From an uncultured Lachnospiraceae bacterium (GTDB lineage Bacteria > Bacillota > Clostridia > Lachnospirales > Lachnospiraceae): a stretch of 64,000 nt of DNA. The DNA lies in NCBI GenBank assembly GCA_946182825.1, contig CAMGZH010000007.1:1-64000 (forward strand), written 5' to 3'. Under the pieces are notes generated by a model, which was not told the origin of the DNA, made no database searches, and was given only the letters and a program-made list of their open reading frames with translations. Below are positions 46,648 to 55,621 of this stretch, one piece after another; within the stretch, counting starts at the first letter, position 1, and each line of letters starts with the position of its first letter. The translations under genes and the position numbers were made by a program.

Positions 46648-46968
46648 TCAATCCTTATCGTCCGCGAAAAGATCATCGTCATCATCATCGTCAAATGCAT
46701 CATCAAAATCGTCATCAAACTCATCATCATAATCCGGAGTAAAATAACGATAAAGCGCATATGCAGCACCGCCGATCACTGCACAAATGCCAATGACGAT
46801 CAGAATTGCCTTAATCAGCTTCTTCATATCACTCTTCTCCTCCCCGTTTCCTTTTCTTACAGCAAACTGAGTACGTGTCTTCACGATAGAGCCCGCACCA
46901 GAAACCATACTTTTAAGCTTGTCAACATCGATCAGTGATGCCAATTCATCCCTTGTAATTACCTTCAT
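46648..46968 (-). CDS. Small single-pass membrane protein with Asp-rich tail
   Basis: 106 residues. The N-terminal half is soluble (MKVITRDELASLIDVDKLKS), one membrane helix lies at about 50-72 (LIKAILIVIGICAVIGGAAY), and then a tail that is nearly all Asp and Phe (DDEFDDDFDDAF, followed by seven D). The tail could bind cations such as calcium. Function unknown. A strong promoter and AAAGGAGG precede it, so it heads a unit with rlmD and the secreted phosphatase. Confidence 0.65.
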   Translation of the reverse strand: MKVITRDELASLIDVDKLKSMVSGAGSIVKTRTQFAVRKGNGEEKSDMKKLIKAILIVIGICAVIGGAAYALYRYFTPDYDDEFDDDFDDAFDDDDDDDLFADDKD

Positions 46969-47003
46969 GTGAGCCTCCTTTGTGTACTCTTCAACTAAGG
47001 AAA

Positions 47004-47032
47004 ATTATAGCATACATGAAATCTCAGGGCAA
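47004..47032 (-). promoter_or_regulatory. Promoter ahead of the Asp-rich protein / rlmD unit
   Basis: On the minus strand TTGCCC (47032-47027), 17-base spacer, TATAAT (47009-47004) with TGC before it (extended -10). It abuts the pcrA stop. Confidence 0.65.
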
Positions 47033-49387
47033 TTACACCTTTTCTAATTTTGCAAAGGCGGCAAACATTTTTCGTACCCCGGCCGTATCAAAGGCAACCG
47101 TAACCTCATAATCGCGTCCACCGTCAACGATCTTTTGTACCACACCTTCTCCGAATTTCTTGTGCTTTACCCGGTCTCCCTCTGCATAGGAAAGCCCCTG
47201 AGCCTTTTCTTCTCCTCCCTTTTTCACAAGGGCATCGAGTTTTTTCTTGTAGCTTGCCGCGCTGCTCTCCTTCGGCTGCTTCTTGGAACGCATGGCCTGA
47301 GCTCCTCCGCCGTAACCTCGAACGCCACCGTAGGCAACGCTTCCATAACCGCTTCCCCCTCCGCTGTAGGTAAAGGGGTCGAAGGACTCTGACTTCTTAT
47401 AGGTTGGCAGGCTTCCATCCAACAGTTCCTGAGGGATCTCTTTAACAAACCGTGATACCGCGCTGTACTGGGTCTCTCCTCTGACCATTCTTGCCTTTGC
47501 CGCTGTAATGGTAAGACTTTCCATGGCACGGGTGATCCCCACATACATCAGACGTCTCTCTTCTTCGATCTCCTCTCCTCCGTCTTCTGCCGAAATGGAC
47601 ATAAAGGAAGGGAAAAGTCCGTCTTCCAGTCCGGAAAGGTACACATAGGGGAACTCTAATCCCTTTGCAGAATGAAGGGTCATAAGGACAACATAGTTAT
47701 CGTTCTCATCCACGGAATCGATATCTGCAATAAGACCCACTTCCTCTAAAAAGCCGGAGAGCATTTCCCGGGGATCCCATTCCTCCCCCGTCTTTTCCTT
47801 TTCCTGGCGGAACCGGCTCTCAAAGTCACTGGTCTTGGAAATGAACTCATCCAGGTTCTCGATCCTGGCTTTTGCCTCGTCCGTTCCCTCTGCCAGCAAC
47901 TCATTGTAGTAACCGGTACCATCCAAAACATCCTTCACCAGACCGGTCAATCCATCAAAGGCAAGCTTTGTGGACAGCACCTCCATAAAGCGCACAAACT
48001 CCGCGATCTTCTTTGCTGCCCGGGCCAGGGATGGGTTCTCCCCTGCACACTCCAGTCCCTCGTAGAAGGAGACGCCCTTCTCCAGGGCATACTCTGCCAC
48101 CTTTGCTTCTGTGGTGGCTCCGATCCCTCTCTTTGGAACATTTAAGATGCGGCGGACTGCCACATCATCCTGCACATTATCAATGGCCTTCAGGTAAGCT
48201 AAAATATCCTTGATCTCTTTTCTCTGATAGAAGTTCACCCCGCCAACGATCTTGTAGGGAATGTTTTCCATCATGAACTTTTCTTCAAGGATTCGGGACT
48301 GGGCATTGGTTCGGTACAAAACAGCGCAGTCCTTATAATCCGCCTTAAGTGCCCGTTCCATCTTCTTGATGTCTCCGGCAATAAAGGCCGCCTCCTCATA
48401 AGCAGAATCGAACTGGCGGAACCGTACAGGACCTCCTGCATCCTTCTGGGTCCAGAGCTTTTTTTCTTTACGGCCCTTGTTGTTAGCGATCACTGCATTG
48501 GCCGCATCCAGAATATGTCCCTTTGAACGATAATTCTGCTCAAGACGGATCACCGTTGCCTCCGGGAAATACCGTTCAAAATTCAGGATATTATAGATAT
48601 TGGCTCCCCGGAATTTATAAATGGACTGATCATCATCACCGACAACGCACAAGTTCTGTCTTCCCCCTGCCAACAGACGAATCAGTTCAAACTGCGCACT
48701 ATTGGTATCCTGATACTCATCCACCATAAGGTACCAGAGACGATCCTGATAATAATGTTGCACCTCAGGATCCTGCCTAAGAAGCTGAACGGTATTGACG
48801 ATCAGATCATCAAAATCCATGGCATTGTTGGATCGCAGTCTGGCCTGATACTCCCGGTATACCGCCGCCTTCATCCGTTCACTTGGATTCGCGGAGACCT
48901 TCCCCGCATACTCCTCTGCCCCGATCAACTCATTCTTGCAACTGCTGATCTCATTTAAGAACATTCTCTCCTTGAACTTCTTGGTGTCAATGTTCATCCG
49001 TTTGAGAACTTCTTTCATAACGGTCTTGGCATCATCCATATCATAGATTGAAAAATTCGTCCCATAGCCGATCCGGTCCGCAAAGCGACGCAAGATACGC
49101 ACACAGGAAGAATGGAAGGTGCTGACCCAGACCGCCTCTGCACCTTCTCCCGCAATCTGATTGACTCTTTCCCGCATCTCCCGGGCCGCCTTATTCGTAA
49201 AGGTGATGGCCATGATATGCCAGGGTGCCACATCCTTTTCTGCCATCAGGTACGCGATCCTGTGGGTCAACACCCGGGTCTTGCCACTGCCCGCTCCGGC
49301 CAAGATTAAAACAGGGCCCTCTGTCTGGAGGACCCCTTCTAACTGCCGGTCATTTAAGATGTTTCTTAATTCTGAAACCATCTCCAT
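47033..49387 (-). CDS. pcrA: ATP-dependent DNA helicase PcrA (UvrD/Rep family)
   Basis: 784 residues, superfamily 1A helicase in repair and rolling-circle replication. Motifs: Q motif LNDRQLEGV, Walker A LAGAGSGKTRVL, motif II VDEYQDTN, motif III VVGDDDQSIYKFRGA, motif IV LEQNYRS, motif V VVLMTLHSAKGLEF, motif VI EERRLMYVGITRA. The C-terminal basic linker and the DRVKHKKFGEGVV tudor-like end are as in PcrA. A Gly/Tyr-rich stretch lies at about 675-705. The start follows GGAAGGAAG. Confidence 0.96.
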   Translation of the reverse strand: MEMVSELRNILNDRQLEGVLQTEGPVLILAGAGSGKTRVLTHRIAYLMAEKDVAPWHIMAITFTNKAAREMRERVNQIAGEGAEAVWVSTFHSSCVRILRRFADRIGYGTNFSIYDMDDAKTVMKEVLKRMNIDTKKFKERMFLNEISSCKNELIGAEEYAGKVSANPSERMKAAVYREYQARLRSNNAMDFDDLIVNTVQLLRQDPEVQHYYQDRLWYLMVDEYQDTNSAQFELIRLLAGGRQNLCVVGDDDQSIYKFRGANIYNILNFERYFPEATVIRLEQNYRSKGHILDAANAVIANNKGRKEKKLWTQKDAGGPVRFRQFDSAYEEAAFIAGDIKKMERALKADYKDCAVLYRTNAQSRILEEKFMMENIPYKIVGGVNFYQRKEIKDILAYLKAIDNVQDDVAVRRILNVPKRGIGATTEAKVAEYALEKGVSFYEGLECAGENPSLARAAKKIAEFVRFMEVLSTKLAFDGLTGLVKDVLDGTGYYNELLAEGTDEAKARIENLDEFISKTSDFESRFRQEKEKTGEEWDPREMLSGFLEEVGLIADIDSVDENDNYVVLMTLHSAKGLEFPYVYLSGLEDGLFPSFMSISAEDGGEEIEEERRLMYVGITRAMESLTITAAKARMVRGETQYSAVSRFVKEIPQELLDGSLPTYKKSESFDPFTYSGGGSGYGSVAYGGVRGYGGGAQAMRSKKQPKESSAASYKKKLDALVKKGGEEKAQGLSYAEGDRVKHKKFGEGVVQKIVDGGRDYEVTVAFDTAGVRKMFAAFAKLEKV

Positions 49388-49402
49388 AACTTCTTCCTTC
49401 CG

Positions 49403-49696
49403 TCAGTTCTTCTCTTCTAATCGATTCAGTACCAGCTCGTAACCATCATCCCCATAAGTCAATGCACGATTGACGCGACTGATGGTCGCTGTTGAGGCTC
49501 CCGTATGATCCGCAATCTTCTGGTAGGTCTCGTCCTTTCGCAGCATGGCTGCCACCGCAAATCTCTGCTGCATGGATTCCAGTTCTCCTGCTGTGCACAG
49601 ATCCTCGAAAAAGCGATATGCCTCTTCCCGGTCCTTTAGGGTCAAAATCCCGTCTAACAGACGATCCATATTTTCCGTATGAAGATTTCTACTCAT
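49403..49696 (-). CDS. YerC/YecD-type TrpR-like regulator
   Basis: 97 residues. The helix-turn-helix reads QQRFAVAAMLRKDETYQKIA then DHTGASTATISRVNRAL, matching the TrpR-like YerC/YecD family, which in Bacillus also neighbours pcrA. Its regulatory target is not known from the sequence. The gene lies 15 bases before pcrA. Confidence 0.9.
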   Translation of the reverse strand: MSRNLHTENMDRLLDGILTLKDREEAYRFFEDLCTAGELESMQQRFAVAAMLRKDETYQKIADHTGASTATISRVNRALTYGDDGYELVLNRLEEKN

Positions 49697-49718
49697 TAAC
49701 TTATGCCTCCTATATTAA

Positions 49719-50729
49719 CTATAAGATGATCACACCACGTTCTCTTGCGTACTCGATCTCCTCTTCCGGCCAGATGGATACCTGAACTTCTCCAATATGG
49801 CATTTCCTAAGGAAGAACATACAGATTCTTGACTGTCCGATACCACCGCCGATGGTATATGGAAGCTTTCGATCCAGGATGGCTTTCTGGAAAGGCAGCT
49901 TTGCCCGGTCTTCACATCCGGCCTTCTTCAGCTGTTCTGCCAGAGAATCCTCATCCACACGGATACCCATGGAAGAAAGTTCCAATGCAATGTCGGTCAC
50001 CGGATAGTAAACGATGATATCACCGTTTAACTGCCAGTCATCGTAGTCCGGAGCTCGTCCGTCATGACGCTCACCGTTGGATAAAAGATCACCGATCTTC
50101 ATAATGAAGACCGCGCCCTTCTCTTTGGCGATCAAATACTCTCTCTCTTTGGAACTCTTATCCGGCCAGCGGTCTAAAAGCTCCTGGCTTGTAACAAAAG
50201 AGATCTCCTCCGGAAGGAAGCAGTCGATATAATCATACAGATTACTCATATGCTTCTCTGTCACGCGAAGGGCCTCATATACATTCTTCACCGTGCTACG
50301 CAGGGTCTCTTCGTTACGATCGGTCTTCTCGATCACCTTCTCCCAGTCCCACTGGTCAACATAGATGGAATGAATGTTATCGGTGTCCTCATCTCTTCGA
50401 ATGGCGTTCATATCGGTGTAGAGCCCCTCCCCAACATGAAAACCGTAACGGCCCAAAGCCATACGCTTCCACTTGGCAAGAGAGTGAACGATCTCTACAT
50501 GCTCATCATTCAGTTCTTTGATTCCAAACGATACCGGCCGCTCCACACCGTTAAGGTTATCATTCAGACCTGACTCAGGTTTAACAAAAAGCGGTGCAGA
50601 CACACGGTGCAGATTCAACTCTGTCTGAAGCTGGCTCTGAAAAAAATCCTTCACCTGCTTGATGGCGATCTGGGTCTCCTTCAGATCCAGCGCCGGCTTA
50701 TAGCCATCCGGTATTACAATTTTACTCAT
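49719..50729 (-). CDS. asnA: Aspartate--ammonia ligase (asparagine synthetase A)
   Basis: 336 residues. Makes asparagine from aspartate, ammonia and ATP; the fold is that of class II tRNA synthetases. Family segments: APLFVKPESGLNDNLNGVER, AKWKRMALGRYGF, VDQWDWEK and the C-terminal TIGGGIGQSRICMFFL. It follows asnS on the same strand, so synthesis of asparagine and its charging to tRNA may be co-expressed. Confidence 0.96.
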   Translation of the reverse strand: MSKIVIPDGYKPALDLKETQIAIKQVKDFFQSQLQTELNLHRVSAPLFVKPESGLNDNLNGVERPVSFGIKELNDEHVEIVHSLAKWKRMALGRYGFHVGEGLYTDMNAIRRDEDTDNIHSIYVDQWDWEKVIEKTDRNEETLRSTVKNVYEALRVTEKHMSNLYDYIDCFLPEEISFVTSQELLDRWPDKSSKEREYLIAKEKGAVFIMKIGDLLSNGERHDGRAPDYDDWQLNGDIIVYYPVTDIALELSSMGIRVDEDSLAEQLKKAGCEDRAKLPFQKAILDRKLPYTIGGGIGQSRICMFFLRKCHIGEVQVSIWPEEEIEYARERGVIIL

Positions 50730-50792
50730 GAACAGTCCCCTTTACTTTGCTTTCTTTTCTTCTTTTCTTTTATCTTTTATCTTCCAAATGGA

Positions 50793-52190
50793 TTACAGCT
50801 CGCAGTTACCAACCGTTCTTGGGAACGGGATAACGTCACGGATGTTGCTCATTCCTGTAAGGTACATAACGCAACGCTCAAATCCAAGTCCAAATCCTGC
50901 ATGGTGGGTGGAACCGTACTTACGAAGGTCAAGGTAGAAGTCGTATCCCTCCGGATCCATTCCGATCTCCTTAATACGGTTGGTAAGAACCTCAAGATCA
51001 TCCTCACGCTGTGAACCACCGATGATCTCTCCGATTCCAGGAACAAGGCAGTCAACCGCAGCTACTGTCTTACCGTCCTCATTGAGCTTCATGTAGAACG
51101 CCTTGATATCCTTTGGATAATCGGTTACAAAGACAGGACGCTTGTAGATCTGCTCTGTCAGATATCTCTCATGCTCTGTCTGAAGATCGCAGCCCCAGCT
51201 TACCTTGTACTTGAATTCGTCATTGTGCTTCTCAAGGATCTCTACTGCCTCTGTGTAGGTCACCCGGGCAAAATCATTCTCTACCACATTGTGAAGACGA
51301 TCGATCAGTCCCTTATCGATGAACTGGTTAAAGAAAGCCATCTCCTCCGGTGCATGCTCAAGCACATAGTTAATGATATACTTCAGCATTGCCTCAGCAA
51401 GCTCCATATCATCCTCAAGATCCGCAAATGCGATCTCCGGCTCGATCATCCAGAACTCTGCCGCATGGCGGGTGGTGTTGGAATTCTCAGCACGGAAGGT
51501 CGGTCCAAAGGTATAGATATTCTTAAAGGCCTGTGCAAAGGTCTCACCGTTCAGCTGTCCGGATACAGTAAGGTTCGCAGAATGTCCAAAGAAATCCTGT
51601 GCAAAATCCACCTTACCCTCTTCGGTCTTAGGCACATCGTTCAAATCCAGTGTGGTAACCTGGAACATCTCACCGGCACCCTCTGCATCGGAGCCTGTGA
51701 TCAGCGGAGTATGAACATATACAAAGTCATTCTCCTGGAAAAATTTATGAATCGCATAGGCTGCTAAAGAACGCACACGGAATACGGCCTCAAAGGTATT
51801 GGTTCTTGGACGAAGGTGTGTGATGGTACGAAGATACTCCATGGTATGGCGCTTCTTCTGAAGAGGATAATCCGGTGTGGACTCTCCCTCGATCTCGATC
51901 TTCGTCGCCTGAAGCTCAAACGGCTGCTTGGCATCCGGTGTCGCTGTGATCACTCCGGTTGCCCAAACGGCAGCTCCAATGTTCAGTCCGCTAAGCTGTG
52001 CATAATTCTCCAGATCAGAAGAGTATACGACCTGAAGAGGTGTAAAGAATGTTCCGTCGTTTACAATCAGAAATCCTACAGCCTTGGAGGAACGATTATT
52101 ACGGACCCAGCCACCGACCGTTACAGTCTTTCCTGTATATTCCTTTTCATTCTTGAATAATGTTCTGATGTCCGTTTTGTCTTTTCTCAT
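50793..52190 (-). CDS. asnS: Asparaginyl-tRNA synthetase
   Basis: 465 residues. An N-terminal OB-fold anticodon-binding domain ([20 protein letters not shown]) is followed by the class II catalytic domain: motif 2 region [20 protein letters not shown] and motif 3 [15 protein letters not shown]. The RHAAEFWM form with conserved AsnRS residues favours Asn over Asp. The start follows CTGGAGGATATC. No T-box leader was seen in the 160 bases upstream. Confidence 0.96.
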   Translation of the reverse strand: MRKDKTDIRTLFKNEKEYTGKTVTVGGWVRNNRSSKAVGFLIVNDGTFFTPLQVVYSSDLENYAQLSGLNIGAAVWATGVITATPDAKQPFELQATKIEIEGESTPDYPLQKKRHTMEYLRTITHLRPRTNTFEAVFRVRSLAAYAIHKFFQENDFVYVHTPLITGSDAEGAGEMFQVTTLDLNDVPKTEEGKVDFAQDFFGHSANLTVSGQLNGETFAQAFKNIYTFGPTFRAENSNTTRHAAEFWMIEPEIAFADLEDDMELAEAMLKYIINYVLEHAPEEMAFFNQFIDKGLIDRLHNVVENDFARVTYTEAVEILEKHNDEFKYKVSWGCDLQTEHERYLTEQIYKRPVFVTDYPKDIKAFYMKLNEDGKTVAAVDCLVPGIGEIIGGSQREDDLEVLTNRIKEIGMDPEGYDFYLDLRKYGSTHHAGFGLGFERCVMYLTGMSNIRDVIPFPRTVGNCEL

Positions 52191-52276
52191 GATATCCTCC
52201 AGTTACTATTTTATGGTAAAAATACTGTTCTAGTTTAGCTTAGTAACGTAAAAAATACAAGAGCCAATCCCCACCC

Positions 52277-52306
52277 TTGACGGAGTTAATTGTGGAATTT
52301 TATAAT
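52277..52306 (+). promoter_or_regulatory. Promoter of the DUF4317 gene
   Basis: TTGACG (52277-52282), 18-base spacer, TATAAT (52301-52306). Predicted start near 52313, about 40 bases before the ATG. Confidence 0.6.
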
Positions 52307-52351
52307 GTATTCTTGCAAAGAATCACTCTACAGAGAACGAGGTTACAATAT

Positions 52352-53593
52352 ATGAACAAAAAAGATGTCTTAGAAATCAAGCGACGCTTTAAAAAAGACG
52401 GCAATTCCTTTGATCACATTGCCGGCTGCTATGTGGACGCAGAGAAGAACAAGGTGGTCTCCTTCCAGGAGATCTTCGGGAATCTCGAAGATGATGAGAT
52501 GCACAAATACCTGGAGATCGCGAACAAGTCCTTATCCGGCACCATCGGCAATAATCTTTTATGTCTGGAATTTCCCACCGACGAAGTTGTGGAGGGAAGC
52601 GGTGGACGCCATGACCTTCTGATGCGGCTTCGGGCCAGCGAATTAAAGGATGAGGCGGTATTAAACGAATTCTATGACAACGTGATCGAGAATTTTTCCT
52701 TTGTCGGAAATTACCTGATCCTTTTATTCCACGATAACTATGACATTCCTTTAAAGACCACCGACGGCATGGCATTGGATGATTCCGAGGAGATCTACTC
52801 CTACCTGCTCTGCGCCATCTGTCCCGTCAACCTGTCCAAGGCAGGTCTTGGCTACCGCCAGGACCAGAACCGTATCGGCGCCCTGCTTCGGGACTGGGTG
52901 GTTGCCCCTGTCGACACCGCCTTCATCTTCCCGGCCTTCTCCGAGCGCAGCCAGGATCTGACCCATATCGGTGTCTACACCAAGAATCCAAAGGATCCTC
53001 ACAAGGAATTCTGGGAGAGCGGCCTTCACGTCACCTCCGAATACACTGCCACCGAGAAGCGAATGGCCTTCGAAAGCATGGTCGGCAAATCCCTCGGCGG
53101 CGACGAAGAGGAGAACAAGGAACAGATGCTGGATGTGGAAGAAGCCTTAAACGACTTCATCAATGCCAGAGCAGAAAAGCTGCCGGAGGACGAGCCGGTT
53201 CTGATCCGCGGCGAAGATATTCCTGAGATCATGACGGAATCCGGTCTGCCGGAGCAGAAGGCCCAGCGCATCCGGGAGCGGTTTGAATCCTTCTTCCCGG
53301 AAGAGGAGGACGCTCCTTTGGCCAGCGATCTGTTAGACACCAGAGCCTTAAAGAACAGCGAACTGCGTTCCGAGAAAAAGGCCTTGCAGCGGCAAGTGGT
53401 GGAGCTTACCAACGAACTGAAAAAGGCTGGTGTCATCGCCGAAGAAGGCAAAGAGATCTCCGTTGTGGTCAAGGTCTCTCCGGAAAAGGAATCAGCTGTG
53501 GAAACCGCCTTTGTTGACGGAAGAAAATGTCTTGTCATTCCTTTAGATGAAGAAGATACTGCCACCTTAAACGGTGAAAGTCTTCGTTTCTAA
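52352..53593 (+). CDS. DUF4317-family protein
   Basis: 413 residues, soluble. The N terminus MNKKDVLEIKRRFKKDG and the cysteine segment CAICPVNLSKAGLGY are typical of this clostridial family of unknown function. The C-terminal part holds a charged coiled coil (LRSEKKALQRQVVELTNELK). The start at 52352 follows GAACGAGG; the frame extends upstream over the promoter. Single-gene unit. Confidence 0.82.
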   Translation: MNKKDVLEIKRRFKKDGNSFDHIAGCYVDAEKNKVVSFQEIFGNLEDDEMHKYLEIANKSLSGTIGNNLLCLEFPTDEVVEGSGGRHDLLMRLRASELKDEAVLNEFYDNVIENFSFVGNYLILLFHDNYDIPLKTTDGMALDDSEEIYSYLLCAICPVNLSKAGLGYRQDQNRIGALLRDWVVAPVDTAFIFPAFSERSQDLTHIGVYTKNPKDPHKEFWESGLHVTSEYTATEKRMAFESMVGKSLGGDEEENKEQMLDVEEALNDFINARAEKLPEDEPVLIRGEDIPEIMTESGLPEQKAQRIRERFESFFPEEEDAPLASDLLDTRALKNSELRSEKKALQRQVVELTNELKKAGVIAEEGKEISVVVKVSPEKESAVETAFVDGRKCLVIPLDEEDTATLNGESLRF

Positions 53594-53600
53594 CAGACAA

Positions 53601-53632
53601 ATGCCCCTGCCAAAAGGCAGGGGCATTTTTTA
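53601..53632. terminator. Bidirectional terminator between DUF4317 and the next minus-strand gene
   Basis: ATGCCCCTGCC-AAAA-GGCAGGGGCAT, 11-bp perfect stem, with a T-run after it. Confidence 0.93.
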
Positions 53633-54427
53633 TTTCAAGAGTTCCTTCAGCATTTCCTTTGCTGCTTTTTTATGCTTTTGATCCATTGTATTGACAAAGC
53701 CCAGAATCGGATCTACGCCCTCATAGAGCTTATGCTTTTTGATAAAACCGCTTCCGGAAAGGGAAATCCCCACAGGAGCCGGCTCCTGCATCTTCTCCTT
53801 ATCCGGCAGCTTATAATTCTCCCGAAGCTCTGACTTTAACACCTCGGCGGCATCTTCGTTTTGTGCCTGATAATCCGCCTTGGACATTTCCTTCTGAATC
53901 TTCTTCAGTTCCACCAGATCCACATAATAGATCCTGCCCTCCAGATCCTTCAGCTCATCCTCTGTCAGAATATCCCGCAGATCCATAAAGGTCGTCCGCT
54001 GGGTATAGTAGGTAAAGTACCAGGGATCCAACACCATAACATCCAGTCCCTGATCCTGCATCTGGGCCTGAAAACGGCTGGCTGTACCAAAATCCGTCTG
54101 GTTGCTTGGTCCCCCCAGGGTCAGAGTCCGGAATAGATCGATGTTGATATCCCATGCGCTTTGGGAGATCCCCGCCGCTTTTCCTACCTTTTCGATCAGT
54201 TCCTCCTGCCCCCCGTCATCGGTAGCATCGGAATTAACAAATACCGCATTCAGCGCATCCGGATGATTGCTCAAGACGGAATGGGCGATGGAAGATGCAA
54301 CCAGAAGAAGCGCAAGAACCACAATGGTATGAATCTTATAATATTCCCAGAAGTAAGCCAGTTTTTCCTTCACTGGCTTATCCTTCATCTTTGCTCTCTC
54401 TGCCTTTACTTCATCTCTTACTGCCAT
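53630..54427 (-). CDS. Single-pass membrane protein of unknown function
   Basis: 265 residues. A basic cytosolic start (EVKAERAKMKDKPVKEKL) leads into one membrane helix at about 33-52 (IHTIVVLALLLVASSIAHSV). A soluble extracytoplasmic domain follows, with DVMVLDPWYFTYYTQ. No catalytic motif was recognised; the topology recalls anchored solute-binding-like domains. It is 13 bases after the anchored hydrolase gene, probably in one operon. Confidence 0.65.
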   Translation of the reverse strand: MAVRDEVKAERAKMKDKPVKEKLAYFWEYYKIHTIVVLALLLVASSIAHSVLSNHPDALNAVFVNSDATDDGGQEELIEKVGKAAGISQSAWDINIDLFRTLTLGGPSNQTDFGTASRFQAQMQDQGLDVMVLDPWYFTYYTQRTTFMDLRDILTEDELKDLEGRIYYVDLVELKKIQKEMSKADYQAQNEDAAEVLKSELRENYKLPDKEKMQEPAPVGISLSGSGFIKKHKLYEGVDPILGFVNTMDQKHKKAAKEMLKELLK

Positions 54428-54440
54428 ACTGTTGCCTTTT

Positions 54441-55325
54441 CTATTCCTCCGCCGCCTCAGGTTCCAGGAAATTCCGGATCACCTCTGCGGTCTTTGTCTG
54501 CTGCTTTTTCTCTGAAATACCTGCCACTCCGTCTCCGGCCTGCTGTCCGTAGGAACCAAACTGTCCGTGGTTTGCCTTTTTCATTGTAACAAAAACCGTA
54601 TCGGAAGGAAGGTTCTTTTTGGAGGCTTCCATACGTTTTCTTGAGATCACCCCGTCCTTGTCTCCACAGATGGAGAGCACCTTAAGTCCGCTGTCCGAAA
54701 GATCCTTGGTTGTATAGGAAGCCAGAAGGATCAACCCCTTAAACTCCTTTTTATGGGACGCAATATAATTTGCAGCACAGAGTCCTCCCATGGAATGTCC
54801 TGCCATATACCACTCGTCCATGCCCTTGTATTCCTCCATAACGCCATCGGCATAGTTCTGGCCGAGCCAGGCAAAGTTCATGGGCATATCAGGCACAACG
54901 ATAACGGAAAACGTCTCCCTCAGTTCATCCAATAGAGGGGCATAGGACCGGTAATCCACAGCGGCTCCCGGATAAAAGATCAATCCTCTGTGCACCGTGT
55001 TGTTTGCACCCTTTCCATAGAACACCAGATATTTATGTCCGTTGATCTCATGATCGGTAATTCCATAGGACTGCTTTCCATCGTCGATCACCTTCATGGC
55101 AACCGCCTGTGGCTGGTAAGCCTTTATCACCATCTTGTAATAGAAGGCTCCGCTGCCGCCGGCACCGATGATCAAAAGCAAAATCAGAACAAGAAGCAGG
55201 ATCTTTTTCAGTGAAGGTCCCTTCTTCTTCTCCCTGACTCCTCCAAACCGGTCAAAGTTCTGCTTGTCGATCTCTACCTTGCGTCTGCTGTTGTTCCGAA
55301 TCGGTATATTTTTAGGTTCATACAT
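54441..55325 (-). CDS. Membrane-anchored alpha/beta hydrolase
   Basis: 294 residues. A basic N-terminal region and one membrane helix (about 40-62, ILLLVLILLLIIGAGGSGAF) precede an alpha/beta hydrolase domain. The nucleophile is in YMAGHSMGGLCA, the acid probably in ICGDKDGVI, and the His in KKANHGQFG. GLIFYPGAAVDYRSYAPLL fits esterase- or lipase-like family members. The substrate is unknown; the active site faces outside. Confidence 0.83.
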   Translation of the reverse strand: MYEPKNIPIRNNSRRKVEIDKQNFDRFGGVREKKKGPSLKKILLLVLILLLIIGAGGSGAFYYKMVIKAYQPQAVAMKVIDDGKQSYGITDHEINGHKYLVFYGKGANNTVHRGLIFYPGAAVDYRSYAPLLDELRETFSVIVVPDMPMNFAWLGQNYADGVMEEYKGMDEWYMAGHSMGGLCAANYIASHKKEFKGLILLASYTTKDLSDSGLKVLSICGDKDGVISRKRMEASKKNLPSDTVFVTMKKANHGQFGSYGQQAGDGVAGISEKKQQTKTAEVIRNFLEPEAAEE

Positions 55326-55373
55326 ATTCTGTTACTTCCTTACTTGTCTTTACTTGTTGCTTACCGGAAATGT

Positions 55374-55559
55374 TTAGACAAAAGAGTTTGTTTCCGGATC
55401 ATATTCGTATCCGATGGATCTTAACTTTTCTTTGATCTCCTCTTCCGTCATTCCGGCCTTTCCTGCCAACATGGCAAGATTCGGTTCTTTGTCTCTTAAT
55501 TGCATATTCACAACGGAAAGAAGCATCACCGGATCATTTGGCAACTGTAAACTACTCAT
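55374..55559 (-). CDS. DUF4250-family small protein
   Basis: 61 residues (MSSLQLPNDPVMLLSVVNMQ, then LRDKEPNLAMLAGKAGMTEE and YEYDPETNSFV), matching a small clostridial family of unknown function with a helix-turn-helix look. It sits alone between the purD terminator and the hydrolase gene. Ribosome site GGGAGGAAAAC. Confidence 0.8.
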   Translation of the reverse strand: MSSLQLPNDPVMLLSVVNMQLRDKEPNLAMLAGKAGMTEEEIKEKLRSIGYEYDPETNSFV

Positions 55560-55581
55560 TGTTTTCCTCCCTTCTGGTTGT

Positions 55582-55606
55582 AAAAGGCTCCGCTATCAGC
55601 GGAGCC
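55582..55606 (-). terminator. Terminator after purD
   Basis: On the minus strand GGCTCCGCT-GAT-AGCGGAGCC, a nine-bp perfect stem, followed by TTTT. Confidence 0.85.
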
Positions 55607-55621
55607 CCGTTTACTCATAGG

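Noticed and set aside
46591..46938. 115-codon plus-strand ORF opposite the Asp-rich protein gene
   Set aside because: Its Ile/Lys repeats are the antisense reading of Asp codons.
52191..52351. T-box leader for asnS
   Set aside because: No T-box sequence or antiterminator was seen, and the gap is shared with a divergent promoter.
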